Positions 61,187-64,000 of a stretch of 64,000 nucleotides of DNA are shown piece after piece; positions within the stretch are counted from its first letter, which is position 1; every line of letters begins with the position of its first letter. Origin of the DNA: Methylobacterium aquaticum (lineage in GTDB: Bacteria; Pseudomonadota; Alphaproteobacteria; Rhizobiales; Beijerinckiaceae). The position numbers were made by a program, and so were the translations under genes. A model generated the notes under the pieces. That model saw nothing but the letters and a program-made list of their open reading frames with translations. It was not told where the DNA came from and did not search any database. The stretch spans positions 2,865,001 through 2,929,000 of the forward strand of contig NZ_CP043627.1 in assembly GCF_016804325.1 (NCBI RefSeq). Reading direction: 5' to 3'.

Positions 61187-62205
61187 CGGACGGCCTCCGC
61201 GCTGGCGCCGACGGGATGGTCCTGGCGGATGCGGGCCTCGCGCGACGGATCGTCGAGCGGATAGTGGCAGCGCACGAAACCGTCCTGCCACGGCCGCAGC
61301 GCCGGGCGCTGTTCCCGCGAATGATCGGTGGCGTAGGTGCAGCGCGGCGAGAACAGGCAGCCGCGCGGGCGGTCGTAGAGGCCCGGCACCACGCCCGGGA
61401 TGGTGGCGAGCCGCCCGCCCTCGCTGCGCTCGGGCAAAGCCGCCAGCAGGGCCGCGGTGTAGGGGTGCTGGGGCGAGGCGAAGAGCGCGTCGGCGCGCCT
61501 CTCCTCCATCACCTGGCCGGCATACATCACCATCATCCGGTCGGCGGTCTCGGCGACCACGCCCATGTTGTGGGTGATGAGAACGAGCGCCATGCCGCGC
61601 TCGCGCTGGAGCGAGAGCAGCAGGTCGAGGATCTGGGCCTGGATGGTGACGTCGAGGGCGGTCGTCGGCTCGTCGGCGATGAGGAGCTTCGGGTTGCAGG
61701 CGATCGCCATGGCGATCATCACCCGCTGGTTCATGCCGCCGGAGAGCTGGTGCGGGTAGGACGACAGCCGGCTCTCGGCCGCCGGGATGCCGACCTGCTC
61801 CAGGAGCTCGATCGCCCGCTTCCTCGCCGCCTTGCGGTCGAGGCCGAGATGCTGGCGCAAGCTCTCGGTGATCTGGAAGCCGATCGTGAAGCAGGGGTTG
61901 AGGCTGGTGGTCGGCTCCTGGAAGATCATCGCCACGTCGCGGCCGGTGAGGCGGCGGCGCTCGCGCGCCGGCATGCCGAGCAGGTCGCGCCCGGCGAAGG
62001 CGAGGCGGTCGGCGGAGACCCGGCCCGGATAGGCGACGAGGCCCATCAGCGCCATCATGGTCACGCTCTTGCCCGAGCCCGATTCGCCGACGACGCCGAG
62101 CACCTCCCCCTCCTCCAGGGTCAGGCTGACGCCGTCGACGGCCTGGAGCGTGCCGCCGGCGGAGGGGAATTCGACGGAGAGGTTGGTGATCTCGAGGAGC
62201 GGCAT
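61183..62205 (-). CDS. Oligopeptide/dipeptide ABC transporter ATPase (DppD/OppD type)
   Basis: The ATG at 62203-62205 begins [18 protein letters not shown]. The 340-residue ATPase has Walker A GESGSGKS at about 40-47, signature [15 protein letters not shown], Walker [13 protein letters not shown] and the [21 protein letters not shown]-terminal motif. It is the partner of the DppF-type subunit. The gene lies eight bases after the permease stop, and its stop overlaps the dppF-like start. Confidence 0.92.
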
Positions 62206-62213
62206 GGGTCGCC

Positions 62214-63125
62214 TCACCGCTTCAGCTTGGGGTCGAGGGCGTCGCGAAGACCGTCGCCGACGAGGTTGAAGGCGAGCACGGTGATCAGGATGATCAGGCC
62301 CGGGAAGGTCACCACCCACCAGGCGCGGAGCACGAATTCGCGGGCATCCGCCAGCATCGTGCCCCATTCCGGCGCGGGCGGCTGGGCACCGAGGCCCAGG
62401 AAGCCCAGAGCCGCCGCGTCGAGGATCGCGGTCGAGACGCCGAGGGAGGCCTGGACGATGAGGGGGGCGGCGCAGTTCGGCAGCACCTCGCCCACCATCA
62501 GCCGCAGGGGGCCGGCCCCGCCGACCCGGGCCGCCGTCACGTAGTCCTTCGACTTTTCCGCGATCACCGCCGCGCGGGCGATGCGGACGTAATGCGGCAG
62601 CACCACCACGGCGACCGCCAGCATCGCGTTCATCAGCCCGGGGCCGAGGATCGCCACGATGACGATGGCCAGTAGCAGCGACGGCAGGGTCAGGATGATG
62701 TCCATCACCCGCATGATGACGATGCCGACGGCGCCGCCGACGAAGCCCGCGACCAGCCCCAGCATCGTGCCGACGAGGATCGACACCGTCACGACGGCAA
62801 GGCCGATCGACAGCGACAGCCGGGCGCCGTGGATCAGGCGCGAGAGGATGTCGCGGCCGATCGCGTCGGTGCCCAGCGGATAGGTGAGCGTGCCGCCCTC
62901 CTGCCAGAACGGCGGCTTGAGGAAGGCCGCGGCGTTGGTGAGGTTCGGCGGGTGCGGGGCGATGAGATCGGCGAAGACCGCCATCAGCAGCACCGCGACG
63001 ATGATCGCGAGCCCGATCACCGCGCCCGTATTGGCGCAGAAGCTCGTCCAGAACTCGGCGAGCGGGTGCGGCGGGCCGGCGGGGGAAGCCGAGGCGGCGG
63101 GAGTATCGAGGAGTTCGGCGCTCAT
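62214..63125 (-). CDS. Oligopeptide/dipeptide ABC transporter permease (DppC/OppC type)
   Basis: The ATG at 63123-63125 overlaps the stop of the DppB-type gene. The 303-residue permease has an N-terminal OppC_N segment ([20 protein letters not shown]), the [20 protein letters not shown] motif, and the EAA loop ([19 protein letters not shown]). Five to six TM segments are visible. It forms the channel with the DppB-type subunit. Confidence 0.92.
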   Translation of the reverse strand: MSAELLDTPAASASPAGPPHPLAEFWTSFCANTGAVIGLAIIVAVLLMAVFADLIAPHPPNLTNAAAFLKPPFWQEGGTLTYPLGTDAIGRDILSRLIHGARLSLSIGLAVVTVSILVGTMLGLVAGFVGGAVGIVIMRVMDIILTLPSLLLAIVIVAILGPGLMNAMLAVAVVVLPHYVRIARAAVIAEKSKDYVTAARVGGAGPLRLMVGEVLPNCAAPLIVQASLGVSTAILDAAALGFLGLGAQPPAPEWGTMLADAREFVLRAWWVVTFPGLIILITVLAFNLVGDGLRDALDPKLKR

Positions 63126-64000
63126 CGGGCGTGCCGGATGCGGGGGTTCACGAGGCCGTAGGCGAGGTCGACGAGGAGGTTCACCGCCATCACCACCGCG
63201 CCGATCAGCAGGATGCCGCCCTGGAGGACGGGATAGTCGCGCCGGCCGATCGCCTCGATCAGCCACTTGCCGATGCCGGGCCAGGAGAAGATCGTCTCGG
63301 TCAGGATCGCGCCGGTGAACAGCACGCCGACCTGCAGCCCGATCACCGTGACGACCGGGATGAGCGCGTTGCGCAAGGCGTGCAGCCCGACGATGCGCCA
63401 GGACGGCAGGCCCTTGGCCCGGGCGGTGCGTATGTAATCCTCGCCGAGCACCTCCAGCATCGCCGAGCGGGTCATGCGGGCGATGACCGCGAGCGGCACC
63501 GTGCCCAGCACCACCGCCGGCAGGATCAGGTGGCCGAGGGCCGATCGGAAGGCGCCGGATTCGTCCGACAGAAGCGTGTCGATCAGCAGGAAGCCGGTCA
63601 CCGGCTCGATGAAGTACTGCACGTCGATGCGGCCCGAGACCGGTGTCCAGCCGAGCTGCACCGAGAACAGCAGGATCAGCAGCAGGCCCCACCAGAAGAT
63701 CGGCATCGAGTAGCCGGTGAGCGACAGCCCCATCACCCCGTGGTCGAAGACCGAGTTCCGTTTCAGCGCCGCCAGGATGCCGGCCGGCAGGCCGACGAGG
63801 AGCGCGAACAGGATCGCGCAGACCCCGAGCTCGATCGTCGCCGGAAACAGGCTGGCGAATTCCGCGATCACCGGCTCCTTGGTGCTGATCGAGCGGCCGA
63901 GATCGCCGTGCGCCAGCCGCTCGAGATAGATGCCGTATTGCACGAGCAGGGGCTTGTCGAAGCCGTACTCGGCGCGGAGCGCCGCGTGCCGCGCCGGATC
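63122..64000 (-). CDS. Oligopeptide/dipeptide ABC transporter permease (DppB/OppB type), partial
   Basis: The stop is at 63122-63124 and the frame is open to the right edge, so the N-terminus is outside the window; the ATG at 63943 is internal. The visible part has [31 protein letters not shown], then permease helices and the EAA loop ([20 protein letters not shown]). It is the first visible gene of the dpp-type operon; a substrate-binding protein gene may lie further right. Confidence 0.92.
   Translation of the reverse strand, partial: DPARHAALRAEYGFDKPLLVQYGIYLERLAHGDLGRSISTKEPVIAEFASLFPATIELGVCAILFALLVGLPAGILAALKRNSVFDHGVMGLSLTGYSMPIFWWGLLLILLFSVQLGWTPVSGRIDVQYFIEPVTGFLLIDTLLSDESGAFRSALGHLILPAVVLGTVPLAVIARMTRSAMLEVLGEDYIRTARAKGLPSWRIVGLHALRNALIPVVTVIGLQVGVLFTGAILTETIFSWPGIGKWLIEAIGRRDYPVLQGGILLIGAVVMAVNLLVDLAYGLVNPRIRHAR

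Overview
The window is high-GC DNA (roughly 68-70 % in housekeeping genes) from an alphaproteobacterium, most likely Methylobacterium or a close Rhizobiales relative. I infer this from base composition, the paired cobalamin riboswitch/TonB receptor modules, and Mu-like and gene-transfer-agent-type phage genes. No rRNA or CRISPR array is present. One tRNA (Ser, UGA) is visible.

Layout. (1) From before base 1 to about 13044 lies the early/regulatory half of a Mu-like prophage, read right to left. It holds an S24-type repressor (plus strand), then divergent Ner-like, ParB-like, MuA transposase, MuB ATPase, a run of small overlapping regulators (including a protein built on the DnaA DNA-binding domain), GemA, a Mor-like late activator, lysozyme and holin. 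Repeats just left of base 13044 look like transposase-binding sites at the prophage end. (2) 13.1-19.4 kb is chromosomal: a cystathionine beta-lyase-like enzyme and a ytfQRT-yjfF sugar ABC transporter. (3) 19.4-22.2 kb is AT-richer accessory DNA with an SRAP (YedK) gene fragment and an overlapping pair of unknown genes, the second a predicted outer-membrane protein. (4) 22.2-33.1 kb is a prophage remnant on the minus strand: lysis genes, tail fibre, tail-tip proteins, NlpC/P60 peptidase, DUF2163, DUF2460 and a truncated TIM-barrel protein. An unrelated membrane-protein gene interrupts it. (5) An IS21-family element (33.2-35.7 kb) is flanked by two broken genes that do not belong together, which suggests an IS-associated deletion. 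(6) 35.7-39.5 kb has VOC-fold enzymes, an unknown protein with an internal repeat, and decayed DNA.

(7) 39.5-48.9 kb is a cobalt/cobalamin region. Two cobalamin riboswitches face inward. One precedes a TonB receptor plus a NiCoT nickel/cobalt permease. The other precedes a siderophore-type TonB receptor translationally coupled to a DUF1624 membrane protein. A GAF-PAS-GGDEF diguanylate cyclase lies between them. (8) 48.9-53.3 kb is a cluster of small unknown genes, mostly on the minus strand. (9) 53.38-57.9 kb is a small island at tRNA-Ser: a tyrosine integrase and one strikingly AT-rich 711-residue P-loop ATPase with a zinc ribbon and a winged helix. It is bounded by 312-bp inverted repeats made of the tRNA 3' end and the integrase 3' end. 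(10) 58-64 kb is chromosomal again: a VOC protein, a membrane class III nucleotide cyclase and a dpp/opp-type ABC transporter running off the right edge.

Four phage genes appear frameshifted at short G/C homopolymers (near 2461, 3110, 4621 and 27537). In each case a one-base change restores a normal gene and usually a stop/start overlap. Consensus errors are the simplest explanation, but decay or programmed frameshifting cannot be excluded from the sequence alone. The best candidates for an undescribed system are the ATPase island, the 20.3-21.9 kb gene pair and the 49.6-53.3 kb cluster.
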